Assembly: GCA_963806015.1 (NCBI GenBank) | Contig: CAWDWM010000006.1 | Location: 620,001 to 684,000 of the forward strand | Reading direction: 5' to 3' | Length of the DNA: 64,000 nt | Origin: JAOPZW01 sp963806015 | GTDB taxonomy: Bacteria > Actinomycetota > Thermoleophilia > Solirubrobacterales > Solirubrobacteraceae | In this document: positions 47,933 through 55,284 of the stretch, in pieces | How positions within the stretch are numbered: the stretch's first letter is position 1 | How the letters are laid out: the number at the start of each line of letters is the position of its first letter | Notes under the pieces: generated by a model | Told to the model about the DNA's origin: nothing | Database searches by the model: none | What the model saw: only the letters and a program-made list of their open reading frames with translations | Program-made: the position numbers and the translations under genes

Positions 47933-48513
47933 GGTGAGGCGTCGCCGAGCACGATCCGCTCGGCCGCGTCGGCGGCGCGCTCCACGAGCGCCCGCACGTC
48001 CTCGGCGGGCTGGCGCCAGCGCCCCAGGACGTAGGCCGACACGATCTCGGGGTCGGTGGAGTCCGGGCGCCCGACGCCCACGCGCACGCGGGCGAAGTCC
48101 GGCGAGCCCAGGCCGCGGCGCAGGGACTTCAGCCCGTTGTGGCCGGCCAGGCCGCCGCCCACGCGCGTGCGGACCTCGCCGAAGGGCAGGTCGATCTCGT
48201 CGTGCACGACGAGCACGCGATCGAGGTCGAGGTGCAGGGCCCCGCGCGCCGGGCCGGCCGAGTTGCCGGCCTCGTTCATGAAGGTCTGCGGGGACAGCAC
48301 CGCCACCCGCGGGCCGCCCGGCCCGGTGCGGCCGTCGGTGAAGAGGCCGGCGTACTTCTGCTTGGGGCGCGGCAGGTCCCAGCGCCGCACGAGCTCATCG
48401 GCCACCGCGAAGCCGACGTTGTGCGGCGTGCGCGCATAGCGCTCGCCCGGATTGCCCAGCCCGACGACGAGCCAGTCGACCGGAGCCGAGCCCGCGCCGA
48501 AGAGTCGGCGCAT
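47929..48513 (-). CDS. pth: Peptidyl-tRNA hydrolase, 194 aa
   Basis: Releases peptides from dropped-off peptidyl-tRNA. Canonical motifs: WLVVGLGNPGERYARTPHNVGFAVADEL with the catalytic His in TPHNVGF, PQTFMNEAGNS, VVHDEIDLPFGEVRTRVGGGLAGHNGLKSL and FARVRVGVGRP. The length is normal. ATG at 48513, nine bases after the rplY stop, so the two form the conserved rplY-pth pair. The gene ends directly upstream of the cox operon control region. Confidence 0.97.
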   Translation of the reverse strand: MRRLFGAGSAPVDWLVVGLGNPGERYARTPHNVGFAVADELVRRWDLPRPKQKYAGLFTDGRTGPGGPRVAVLSPQTFMNEAGNSAGPARGALHLDLDRVLVVHDEIDLPFGEVRTRVGGGLAGHNGLKSLRRGLGSPDFARVRVGVGRPDSTDPEIVSAYVLGRWRQPAEDVRALVERAADAAERIVLGDASP

Positions 48514-48522
48514 GCCGCCGCG

Positions 48523-49230
48523 CTACTCGGAGCTCTCGCCGGCGGCGTCGGCGCCGCCCGCTGCGTCCTCGCCCTCGGCCTCTTCGTCCTTCGGGGCCTC
48601 GCCCTCGCCGACGACCTGCGTCTCCTGCTCGAGCGCGGCCTCCTCGTCGAGCGCGTCGAGCTCGGCCTGCAGCTTGGGCGGGGTGAGCGTGGCGACCACG
48701 GTCTCGTCGGGGTCGTCGAGGATGGTGACCCCGGCGGGCGCCGCGACGGCGGACAGGAAGAGCGTGTCGTTGACGTCCATCTTGGAGACGTCGAGCTCGA
48801 GGCGCTCGGGGATGTCGTTGGGCAGCGCCTCGATGTTGATCTCGCGCGTGACGTGCTCGAGCACGCCGCCCTCCTTGGTCCCGGGGGCGTCCTCGGCGCC
48901 CAGGAGCTCCAGCGTGACGACCGCGTGGATGGCCACGTTGAGGTTCACGCGCAGGAAGTCGACGTGCATGGTGTGCCCGCGCACGGGATGGCGCTGGGCG
49001 TCCTGGAGCACGGCGGGCGTGCCGGAGCCGCCGAGCTGAAGCTCGACGACGGCGCCCTGCGCGGCCAGCGCGTGGCGCAGCTCGCGCTCGTCGACGACGA
49101 ACGCCAGCGCGTCGTCGTCGCCGCCGTAGAGGACGCCGGGCACCTGGCCCTGGCGGCGCAGGCGGCGGGTGGCGCGCGAGTTGGTGACCTCGCGTTCGGC
49201 AATGGAGAGTTTCGTGGTCTGGCTGGCCAT
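48523..49230 (-). CDS. rplY: Ribosomal protein bL25 (CTC form), 235 aa
   Basis: 5S-rRNA-binding protein of the large subunit, long Ctc-type form. The N-terminal L25 beta-barrel spans about 1-95 (LSIAEREVTNSRATRRLRRQGQVPGVLYGG; HPVRGHTMHVDFLRVNLN). The TL5 C-terminal domain spans about 96-190 (GVLEHVTREINIEALPNDIPERLELDVSKMDVNDTLFLSAV). A 45-residue acidic tail rich in Glu/Ala/Gly ends the protein, as in other actinobacteria. ATG at 49230. Followed closely by pth. Confidence 0.96.
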   Translation of the reverse strand: MASQTTKLSIAEREVTNSRATRRLRRQGQVPGVLYGGDDDALAFVVDERELRHALAAQGAVVELQLGGSGTPAVLQDAQRHPVRGHTMHVDFLRVNLNVAIHAVVTLELLGAEDAPGTKEGGVLEHVTREINIEALPNDIPERLELDVSKMDVNDTLFLSAVAAPAGVTILDDPDETVVATLTPPKLQAELDALDEEAALEQETQVVGEGEAPKDEEAEGEDAAGGADAAGESSE

Positions 49231-49272
49231 GGGCGGCGACGGATGGTAGCGAGTAGGCGCCGCAGGGCGCCC

Positions 49273-50061
49273 TCACGCCGCCGGCTGACCCCGCCGCTCG
49301 AAGACCTGTGCCGCGGCCTCGTGGAAGCCCGCCGGCAGGTCGGCGGCGGCGAGGGTCGCGGCGATCTCGCGCATCTCGGCCACCCACCGCCAGCCCTTCT
49401 CGTCGGCGGCGCGCGCCGCCTGGGCCGAGCGGTCGGGCAGCGACGGGATCGAGTGCTCCCACTCGCGCACGAGCGCGTCCTCGACGCCGTGGGCCCGCGC
49501 CGCCTCGCGCATGGCCAGCAGCAGCGCCGCCGTGCCCTTCGTCCAGCCGGCGTAGGCCATCTTCAGCGCGGAGGCGGCAGTGGCCTCGCCGTCGAGGACG
49601 AGCGTCTCGAGGCCGGCGTCGGCGAAGACCTCGGCCACCGCCGCGGCGTCCGCGCCCGAGAGATACAGCCGCGTGGCGCTGCCGGTCCCGTCGGGCGGCC
49701 CGCCGATGATGCCGCCGTCGACGTAGCGCGCGCCGGCGCCCTGCACGACGGCGCGGATCTCGTCCGCGGTGCCCGGCGAGACCGCGTTGGCGTCCACGTA
49801 GACGCCCGTGAACGGGCCCACCGCGCGGGCCGTGTCCAGAGCGCCGTGTGGCGGGCAGATCGACAGGACGAGATCGCTGCGGGCGGCCAGCGCCGTCGCC
49901 GTGCCCGCGTCATGCAGACCGGCCCGCTCGGCGCGTGTCGCGCTCGCCGGGCTGCGCCCCTCCGACGCCCACAGCACCGTGCGTCCGCTGCCCGTCAGCA
50001 ACGTCCCGACGGCGGCCCCCATCGCACCGGGATGCAGGAGGCCGACCGTCGCAATCGTCAT
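49273..50061 (-). CDS. 6-phosphogluconate dehydrogenase-like NAD(P)-binding protein, 262 aa
   Basis: Rossmann dehydrogenase of the 6PGDH/hydroxyisobutyrate dehydrogenase superfamily. The N-terminal loop is ATVGLLHPGAMGAAVGTLLTGSG, followed by LVLSICPPHGALDTARAV, VYVDANAVSPGTADEIRAVV and YVDGGIIGGPP. The second helical domain is DUF1932-like (ASALKMAYAGWTKGTAALLLAMREAARAHGVEDALVREWE) and keeps the catalytic Lys position (LKMAYAGWTKG). The ATG at 50061 overlaps the GH2 stop (ATGA), so it is co-translated with a glycosidase; a role in handling a released sugar acid is possible but speculative. Confidence 0.87.
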   Translation of the reverse strand: MTIATVGLLHPGAMGAAVGTLLTGSGRTVLWASEGRSPASATRAERAGLHDAGTATALAARSDLVLSICPPHGALDTARAVGPFTGVYVDANAVSPGTADEIRAVVQGAGARYVDGGIIGGPPDGTGSATRLYLSGADAAAVAEVFADAGLETLVLDGEATAASALKMAYAGWTKGTAALLLAMREAARAHGVEDALVREWEHSIPSLPDRSAQAARAADEKGWRWVAEMREIAATLAAADLPAGFHEAAAQVFERRGQPAA

Positions 50062-51959
50062 AGCCCGGATCGTGGCACGGCGCGGAACTGCTTGGTGGCG
50101 CGGAAGATGCGCTGGACGTCGAAGAACGCGGGCTTGCGCACCCCGTCGAAGGACACGAGCCCCTTCTGGTGGATCGGCGAGTGCGGCCGCGGGTTGCCGC
50201 CGTCCCAGTTGGGGCGCACCCGGAACTCCTGCAGCGCGAAGTAGATGGCGCCCGACAGCCACGGCTTCGTCGCGTACACGCCGAGGTGGAAGTTGACGAA
50301 GTCCTGCTGGAAGGCGTAGGTGCCCTTCTCCTCCACCGGCCCGTCGCGATTGGCCTCGGCGCCGAACTCGCTGACCACGAGCGCCTTGTTGGGATAGCAC
50401 TGGCGCACGGAGTCGAGGTAGTCCGACAGCAGCGTGCGGTCGGCGATCTGGCCGTTGGGCCCTGGGTACCAGCCGAAGTAGTCGTTGACGCCGATGACGT
50501 CGATCGGCCCGTACTCGGGCTGGCAGCCGGCCGACGGGTAGCCGGCCACGGCGATGCCGACGGGCCGCGACGGGTCGAGCGCGTGAGCGGTCTCGACGGC
50601 GGCCTTGATGTACGCGCCCTGGACCGGCCCCGGCCGCGCGCTGAGCTCGTTGCCGATCGACCAGATGATCACCGACGGGTGGTTGCCGTTGGTCTGGATG
50701 TTCGACTCGAGCTCGCGGGTCGCCAGCTGGCGCACGAGCTTCTGCTTGAGGTACCGGGTCTTGACCGAGTAGACCGGGATCTCCGACCACTGCATGATCC
50801 CCAGCTCGTCAGCGCGCTCCTGCGTGTACGGCGCCAGCGGGTAGTGCGAGCGGATGACGGTGGCGCCCAGCTCCTTGACCCACGCGAGCTGCTGGTCGCG
50901 GGTCTTGTTGTCGATCGCGAAGCCCATCGTGCGCGAGTCCTCGTGCAGCGCCACCCCGCGGAAGTTCATGGGCGCGCCGTTGAGGTACAGATGCCCGCCG
51001 ACGTTCTTGATCGAGCGGATCCCGGTCTTCAGCGTGTAGCGCTGCAGCAGGGTGCCGCCCGAGCGCACGGCCATCGACGCGTCGTAGAGGTACGGGCTCG
51101 CCGGCGACCACAGGCGCGGCTTGTCGATCTTGATCTGCTTGGTCAGCGTGGCGAAGCGCTTGGCGCCGATCGCCGCGGTACCGATGGCCACGGTGCGACT
51201 GCCGAACCGCGCGCTGACGCTCACCCGCCGCGGGTGCGAGCCGTAGTTGCGCAGGGTCACGCGGTAGTTGACCGTCGCCGCGCACGTGCCGCAGGGCAGA
51301 TCGGGGCGCACGAAGACCGTGTTGAAGTCGATGTCGTTGATCTTGCGCAGGTAGACCTCGCGCAGCAGGCCGCCGTAGTTCCACCAGCCGCCCGTCGGCG
51401 CGCCCACGGCCGACAGGCCCGAGGGCGGGAAGTCGGTCTGCTTGCGCCGCGAATCGACCCGGATGACCAGGTGATTGACGCCGCCGCGCTTGAGCAGGCC
51501 GGCCGGCAGGCGGATCTCGAACGGCAGGTAGGCGCCGCGGTTCTTGCCGATCGGCTTGCCGTTGAGCCAGATCTTCGAGCGGTAGTTGACCGACTCGAAG
51601 CGGACCACCCACGACGCCGCCTTGGCCGCGGTGGGCAGCCTGAAGTCCTTGCGATACCACCCGACGCCGCCGAGGAACGACTGCGGGCTGTCGTCGCCCA
51701 CGTTCCAGGCGTTGGGGACCGTGACGTGCTTCCAGCCGGCGATCCCGGACTCGAGCTGCGGGCCGCTCTGGTGGTTGTCGAGCTTGAACAACCACGTGCC
51801 GTCCATGAGATAGCGCCCCGTGGGGCCGGTCTTGTAGAGCGTCTTGGCGCTCGGCGTGGAGACGACGGACTGCGCGCCCGCGGGTGCCGCGGGCAACAGG
51901 GCGGCGAGGGCGACTATGGCGGTGGTGACGGAGAGACGCATGCGGAAGCTGCTGAACAC
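50058..51959 (-). CDS. Secreted glycoside hydrolase family 2 enzyme, 633 aa
   Basis: GH2 beta-glycosidase resembling beta-glucuronidase/galactosidase. The GTG at 51959 is chosen over the longer GTG at 52004 because GGGGG lies seven bases upstream and it begins MFSSFRMRLSVTTAIVALAALLPAAPAGAQ, a good signal peptide. The sugar-binding jelly roll spans about 45-220 (WYRKDFRLP; RSKIWLNGKPIGKNRGAYLPFEI), then an Ig-like domain and the TIM barrel (about 330-620). The acid/base Glu lies in SVIIWSIGNELSARPG and the nucleophile Glu in ALVVSEFGAEANRDG. Complete. It releases sugars outside the cell; the exact glycan is unknown. Confidence 0.92.
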   Translation of the reverse strand: MFSSFRMRLSVTTAIVALAALLPAAPAGAQSVVSTPSAKTLYKTGPTGRYLMDGTWLFKLDNHQSGPQLESGIAGWKHVTVPNAWNVGDDSPQSFLGGVGWYRKDFRLPTAAKAASWVVRFESVNYRSKIWLNGKPIGKNRGAYLPFEIRLPAGLLKRGGVNHLVIRVDSRRKQTDFPPSGLSAVGAPTGGWWNYGGLLREVYLRKINDIDFNTVFVRPDLPCGTCAATVNYRVTLRNYGSHPRRVSVSARFGSRTVAIGTAAIGAKRFATLTKQIKIDKPRLWSPASPYLYDASMAVRSGGTLLQRYTLKTGIRSIKNVGGHLYLNGAPMNFRGVALHEDSRTMGFAIDNKTRDQQLAWVKELGATVIRSHYPLAPYTQERADELGIMQWSEIPVYSVKTRYLKQKLVRQLATRELESNIQTNGNHPSVIIWSIGNELSARPGPVQGAYIKAAVETAHALDPSRPVGIAVAGYPSAGCQPEYGPIDVIGVNDYFGWYPGPNGQIADRTLLSDYLDSVRQCYPNKALVVSEFGAEANRDGPVEEKGTYAFQQDFVNFHLGVYATKPWLSGAIYFALQEFRVRPNWDGGNPRPHSPIHQKGLVSFDGVRKPAFFDVQRIFRATKQFRAVPRSGL

Positions 51960-51997
51960 GGCTGGACCCCCGACGTTGCGGCCGGCGCGCGTACCTG

Positions 51998-52438
51998 TCA
52001 GCACGAGCCCGTCGAGTTGATCGGGACGCTGAGGCGGCGCAGGTTAATCGCTCGCCCGGTCAGCACGCTCCCGGTCCGCTGCACCTCCACGCACTGCACG
52101 ACGGGCAGCTGGCGGTTGACGATCGTCCACGCCACGCGCGTCGGACCGCTGGCGCCGCCCAGCGCGTAGGAGGTCGACGAGTCGTAGGCGAGGATCTTCA
52201 CGTCGCCCGGACGAGCGAGCCGGCGCGCGTTGGACTCGACGGCGGCGCGGCAGCTCGCGTCGCAGCCGTCCAGCCGGCGGAGCATGCCGGGCACGTCGCC
52301 GCGCGCCTGGTCGCGCAGGAGCCCGTAGATGGCGTCGCGCTCGGTGTTCTCGGTGGTCAGATAGCGCGCGAGCAGCAGCGAGATGCCCAGGAAGAGCACG
52401 ACGCCGGCGGCGATGAGGAGCTTGGTGCGGCGCGACAC
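51998..52438 (-). CDS. Small membrane-anchored protein of unknown function, 146 aa
   Basis: Not recognised. The GTG at 52438 begins SRRTKLLIAAGVVLFLGISLLLARYL, a membrane anchor with positive-inside charge. The outer part contains a Cys pair (LDGCDASCRAAVE), IYGLLRDQARGDVPGMLRRL, a beta-rich stretch (VKILAYDSSTSYALGGASGPTRVAWTIVNRQLPVVQCVEVQRTGS) and a terminal Cys. It resembles small secreted fold-only domains often found near glycosidases. Thirty-eight bases separate it from the GH2 start, so co-expression is likely. Confidence 0.75.
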   Translation of the reverse strand: MSRRTKLLIAAGVVLFLGISLLLARYLTTENTERDAIYGLLRDQARGDVPGMLRRLDGCDASCRAAVESNARRLARPGDVKILAYDSSTSYALGGASGPTRVAWTIVNRQLPVVQCVEVQRTGSVLTGRAINLRRLSVPINSTGSC

Positions 52439-52465
52439 GGGCGCCGCAGGCTAGCCAGCGCGCGC

Positions 52466-53188
52466 TCAGCCCGTCTCAGGGAAGTCGTCGCCGCTGAGCT
52501 CCATGAAGCGCCGGACCGACGCCTCCTGGTGATCGAGGCGCTCGGCCATCCGCCGGGCGTGCTCGGCCGCGCGCTCGGCGAAGTCCTCCAAACAGCGCTC
52601 GGGATCGTCGGGCAGCGGATAGACGTGCGCGACGTCCTGCTGGGCGCAGGCGATCCCCAGCGGCGGGCGGCCTTCGGCCAGCGTCCGCGCGCCGCAGACC
52701 GCCGCGACGGTGATGTGCTTGTCGGGCGCCACCAGCGCGATCGGCATCAGGCGATAGGCCGGCAGGCGCACCTGCAGCTCCACCGAGCGGTCGACGCCGA
52801 CCGGCGCCTCCGCCAGCGCCTGCAGCGGCTCGCGCCAGATGGCGAGCACGGTGTCGGCCGCCAGCAGCGCATCGCGCAGCACGCGGGCCTGTTCGGCGTA
52901 GGCCTCCTCGGCCTCGCCGCGCGTGCCGGCGTCGCCGAGGTCGAGGTCGCAGGGGACGCGCAGCAGCTCGTCGGCACCGATCGCGCTGCCGGCGCCGCGC
53001 GGGCCGTGGGCGACATAGGTCTGGATCGTCCCCAGATCCGCGCGCCCGTGGAAGACGATCGTCAGCGCCTGGGTGAGGGCGAGCCCGCCCACGCGCATGG
53101 CCACGGCCACCGAGGCGTCGGGGTCGATGAGCGCGCGCCGCAGCAGGTCGTCGGCGTCGTCGCCGGCCGGTCCGAGCTCGTCGTCCAT
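52466..53188 (-). CDS. Hypothetical cytoplasmic protein, 240 aa
   Basis: Not recognised. The ATG at 53188 has an excellent AGGAGG four bases upstream, which sets the start. It begins MDDELGPAGDDADDLLRRALIDPDASVAVAMRVGGLAL and has no membrane segment. The sequence includes IVFHGRADLGTIQTYVAHGPRG, LADTVLAIWREPLQ and LVAPDKHITVAAVCGARTLAEGRPPLGIACAQQDVAHVYPLPDDPERCLEDFAER, then a C-terminal helix. Its codon pattern and conserved-looking blocks argue for a real gene. Divergent from the DUF4235 gene. Confidence 0.8.
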   Translation of the reverse strand: MDDELGPAGDDADDLLRRALIDPDASVAVAMRVGGLALTQALTIVFHGRADLGTIQTYVAHGPRGAGSAIGADELLRVPCDLDLGDAGTRGEAEEAYAEQARVLRDALLAADTVLAIWREPLQALAEAPVGVDRSVELQVRLPAYRLMPIALVAPDKHITVAAVCGARTLAEGRPPLGIACAQQDVAHVYPLPDDPERCLEDFAERAAEHARRMAERLDHQEASVRRFMELSGDDFPETG

Positions 53189-53305
53189 CGATCCTCCTTC
53201 TGTCCCTGCGATCCGGAGTGCGAAGGCTGAACTACCGGGGTACCCATGATTATCGACATGTCGGCGGAAATTCCATACCACCCGGTCGAATAGCCTCCCA
53301 ACGCG

Positions 53306-53602
53306 ATGAAGCTCATCTACAAGCCCTTCGGACTCATCTTCGGCATCCTCGCCGGCATCCTCTCGAAGAAACTCTTCGAGGCCGTGTGGGGCGTCTTCGA
53401 CAAGGAGGAGCCCCCGAAGCCCACCACGCAGCAGACGACCTGGCCCAAGGTCATCGGCGCGGCAGTGGTCGAAGGCGTGACCTTCAAGGTCACCCGTGCC
53501 GCTGTCGACCGCGCCGGCGCCAAGGGCTTCGCGCACCTCACCGGGTACTGGCCCGGAGAGAAGGCGCCCGACGAGAGCGAGGCCGCCGAGGCGGTCCGCT
53601 AG
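53306..53602 (+). CDS. DUF4235 small membrane protein, 98 aa
   Basis: Matches the DUF4235 family of short actinobacterial membrane proteins. One hydrophobic helix occupies residues 4-21 (IYKPFGLIFGILAGILS), then LFEAVWGVFDKEEPPKPTTQQTTWPKVIGAAVVEGVTFKVTRAAVDRAG, where a second helix (about 48-68) follows. Function unknown. ATG at 53306. It is one of the few genes here with many Lys codons. Its TAG lies in a CTAG shared with the truncated GNAT gene on the opposite strand. A ten-base palindrome CGACATGTCG (53254-53263) lies upstream. Confidence 0.85.
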   Translation: MKLIYKPFGLIFGILAGILSKKLFEAVWGVFDKEEPPKPTTQQTTWPKVIGAAVVEGVTFKVTRAAVDRAGAKGFAHLTGYWPGEKAPDESEAAEAVR

Positions 53603-53913
53603 GGCAGCGCGCGGCCGGCGCCCGTCCCGCGCGCATCCGGCGCGACCCACATCGAGTACAGATGGGCGAGGGCGGGATCCTCGCTGTCGAGGACGCCGTC
53701 GGCCAATCCGGCGGCGGGCTCTGCGATGAACGTCGCCTGGCGCTCGCCGGCGGCGGACGCCGCCGTCCGGCGCTCCCAGTCCTGCGCGGCGAACGCCTCC
53801 TCGCGCGCCAGCGTCGAGCCGAAGGCCATCGGGGCGTCGGCCAGCGCCCGCAGGCGCAGGTCGCGCAGCAGGCCGGCCTCGCCGGCGCCCAGCCGGCGTA
53901 CCCTCGCGCTCAT
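53599..53913 (-). pseudogene. Truncated GNAT acetyltransferase, 104 aa
   Basis: Starts as a normal GNAT protein (MSARVRRLGAGEAGLLRDLRLRALADAPMAFGSTLAREEAF; then AHLYSMWVAPDARGTGAGRAL), but the frame stops immediately after the acetyl-CoA-binding motif A. The following helix and motif B that complete the fold are missing. Usual GNATs are 150-170 aa. The end coincides with the end of the convergent DUF4235 gene, so the missing part may have been replaced when that gene arrived. The ATG at 53913 overlaps the upstream stop (ATGA). Likely inactive, though possibly still translated. Confidence 0.75.
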
Positions 53914-54200
53914 CGCCGGCCGCCGCGGAGCACGAAGCCGCGGTCGGCCAGCGATTGGAGGTCGTCCTCGAAGGCGGCGTAGTCGCGGCCCAGCAGGTGA
54001 TCGAGCGGCCGGCCGTTCGGCCCCGTCGAGCGCACCCAGCGCGGCAGGACGCCGCCGGCCACGCGCTCGGCGGCCTCCTGCGTGAGCGCGAGCAGGATCG
54101 GCAGCTGCGGCTTGTGGTCGAGCTCGCCGGAGATGACGCTGAGCGGGTCGGCGTCGAGCGCCGCGCACAGCTCGTCCTCGGTCAGGCCGAGCCGTTCCAT
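53910..54200 (-). CDS. Small HTH-like hypothetical protein, 96 aa
   Basis: Not firmly recognised. From ATG 54200: MERLGLTEDELCAALDADPLSVISGELDHKPQLPILLALTQEAAERV reads like a four-helix DNA-binding or antitoxin-like domain. The rest is LPRWVRSTGPNGRPLDHLLGRDYAAFEDDLQSLADRGFVLRGGRR, recalling the C-terminal half of Xre-MbcA-ParS proteins, but the match is weak. An in-frame GTG at 54227 would add nine residues. No RES-type toxin gene is adjacent; the next gene is the truncated GNAT, joined by ATGA. Confidence 0.6.
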   Translation of the reverse strand: MERLGLTEDELCAALDADPLSVISGELDHKPQLPILLALTQEAAERVAGGVLPRWVRSTGPNGRPLDHLLGRDYAAFEDDLQSLADRGFVLRGGRR

Positions 54201-54240
54201 GAGAAGGGCTGCGGCGGTGGAGGTCACCGAGCGCGGGAGA

Positions 54241-55260
54241 TCAGAACAGCTGATTCTCGCCGCCGAAGACCTCACTGACGCTGTCGTCGGTGAAGATCCG
54301 GCGGATCGAGTCGGTCAGCAGCTCCGCGCAGCTGAGCACGCGCAGGTTGTCGGGCGCGCCCGCGCGGATCGGGATCGTGTCGGTGACGACGATCTGCTCG
54401 AAGCCCGAGGCGGCCAGGTTCTCGTAGGCGTTGCCGCTGAGGATCGGGTGCGTGGCGGCGGCGTAGACGCGCGAGGCGCCCTCGTCGAGCACGGTCTGAG
54501 CGGCGGCGCGCAACGTCCCGGCGGTGTCGATCATGTCGTCGACGAGGACCGCGGTGCGGCCCTTCACGTCGCCGATGACATAGCCGATCTCGGCCACCTG
54601 CTGGGCGGGGCGCTCCTTGTCGAGGATGGCCAGCTCGGCGCCCAGCTTGGAGGCGAACTTCTTGTTGAGCTTGACGCGGCCGGCGTCGGGCGCGACGACG
54701 ACGAGGTCGGTGAGGCCGAGGTCGTCGAAGTACTGCGTGAGCATGAACAGCGCGGTCATGTGGTCGACCGGGTTGCGGAAGAAGCCCTGGATCTGGCCGG
54801 CGTGGAGGTCCATCGTCAGCACGCGATCGGCGCCCGCCGACTCGATCATCCGCGCCGCCAGGCGCGCCGAGATCGGCTCGCGGGGAGCCGACTTCTTGTC
54901 CTGACGGCTGTAGCCGAACCACGGCGTCACGGCGATCACACGGTGCGCGCTGGCCCCCACCGCCGCGTCGATCATGAGCAGCAGCTCCATGAGCGCGTCG
55001 TTGGCGCTCAGGCCCAGCTCGGGGTTCGCGCAGGTCGGCTGGACGATGAAGACGTCCGCGCCGCGGATCGACTCGTCGTAGCGGCAGTAGACCTCGCCGT
55101 TGGAGAATGTCTTCAGCGTCACGGGGCCGAGGTCGACCCCCAGCTTGTCAGCGATCCGCGAGGCCAGCTCGGGGTTGGCGCGCCCCGAGAAGAGCATCAG
55201 GCGTTTGTCGTAATCGATCGGGAGGCTCGTGGCCATATCCGGCTGCACCTGGATGCTCAC
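54241..55260 (-). CDS. prs: Ribose-phosphate pyrophosphokinase, 339 aa
   Basis: Makes PRPP from ribose 5-phosphate and ATP for nucleotide, His and Trp synthesis. Family signatures: LMLFSGRANPELASRIADKLG, KTFSNGEVYCRYDESIRGADVFIVQP, VIAVTPWFGYSRQDKKSAPREPISARL (ATP loop), DRVLTMDLHAGQIQGFF (PRPP synthase signature) and the PRPP-binding loop AVLVDDMIDTAGTLRAAA. GTG 55260 and ATG 55236 are both possible starts; neither has a good ribosome site, and I use the longer. It follows glmU by 24 bases, the usual glmU-prs pair. Confidence 0.96.
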   Translation of the reverse strand: MSIQVQPDMATSLPIDYDKRLMLFSGRANPELASRIADKLGVDLGPVTLKTFSNGEVYCRYDESIRGADVFIVQPTCANPELGLSANDALMELLLMIDAAVGASAHRVIAVTPWFGYSRQDKKSAPREPISARLAARMIESAGADRVLTMDLHAGQIQGFFRNPVDHMTALFMLTQYFDDLGLTDLVVVAPDAGRVKLNKKFASKLGAELAILDKERPAQQVAEIGYVIGDVKGRTAVLVDDMIDTAGTLRAAAQTVLDEGASRVYAAATHPILSGNAYENLAASGFEQIVVTDTIPIRAGAPDNLRVLSCAELLTDSIRRIFTDDSVSEVFGGENQLF

Positions 55261-55284
55261 GACATCGCTCAGTCTACGCGGGCC

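Noticed and set aside
51960..52004. GTG 52004 as the GH2 start
   Set aside because: It would overlap the previous gene by seven bases, lacks a ribosome site and puts a non-hydrophobic stretch before the signal peptide. GTG 51959 has GGGGG and a clean signal peptide.
53254..53263. CGACATGTCG as an SOS (LexA) box upstream of DUF4235
   Set aside because: Only a ten-base palindrome; it lacks the longer GAAC-N4-GTTC-type pattern of actinobacterial LexA sites.
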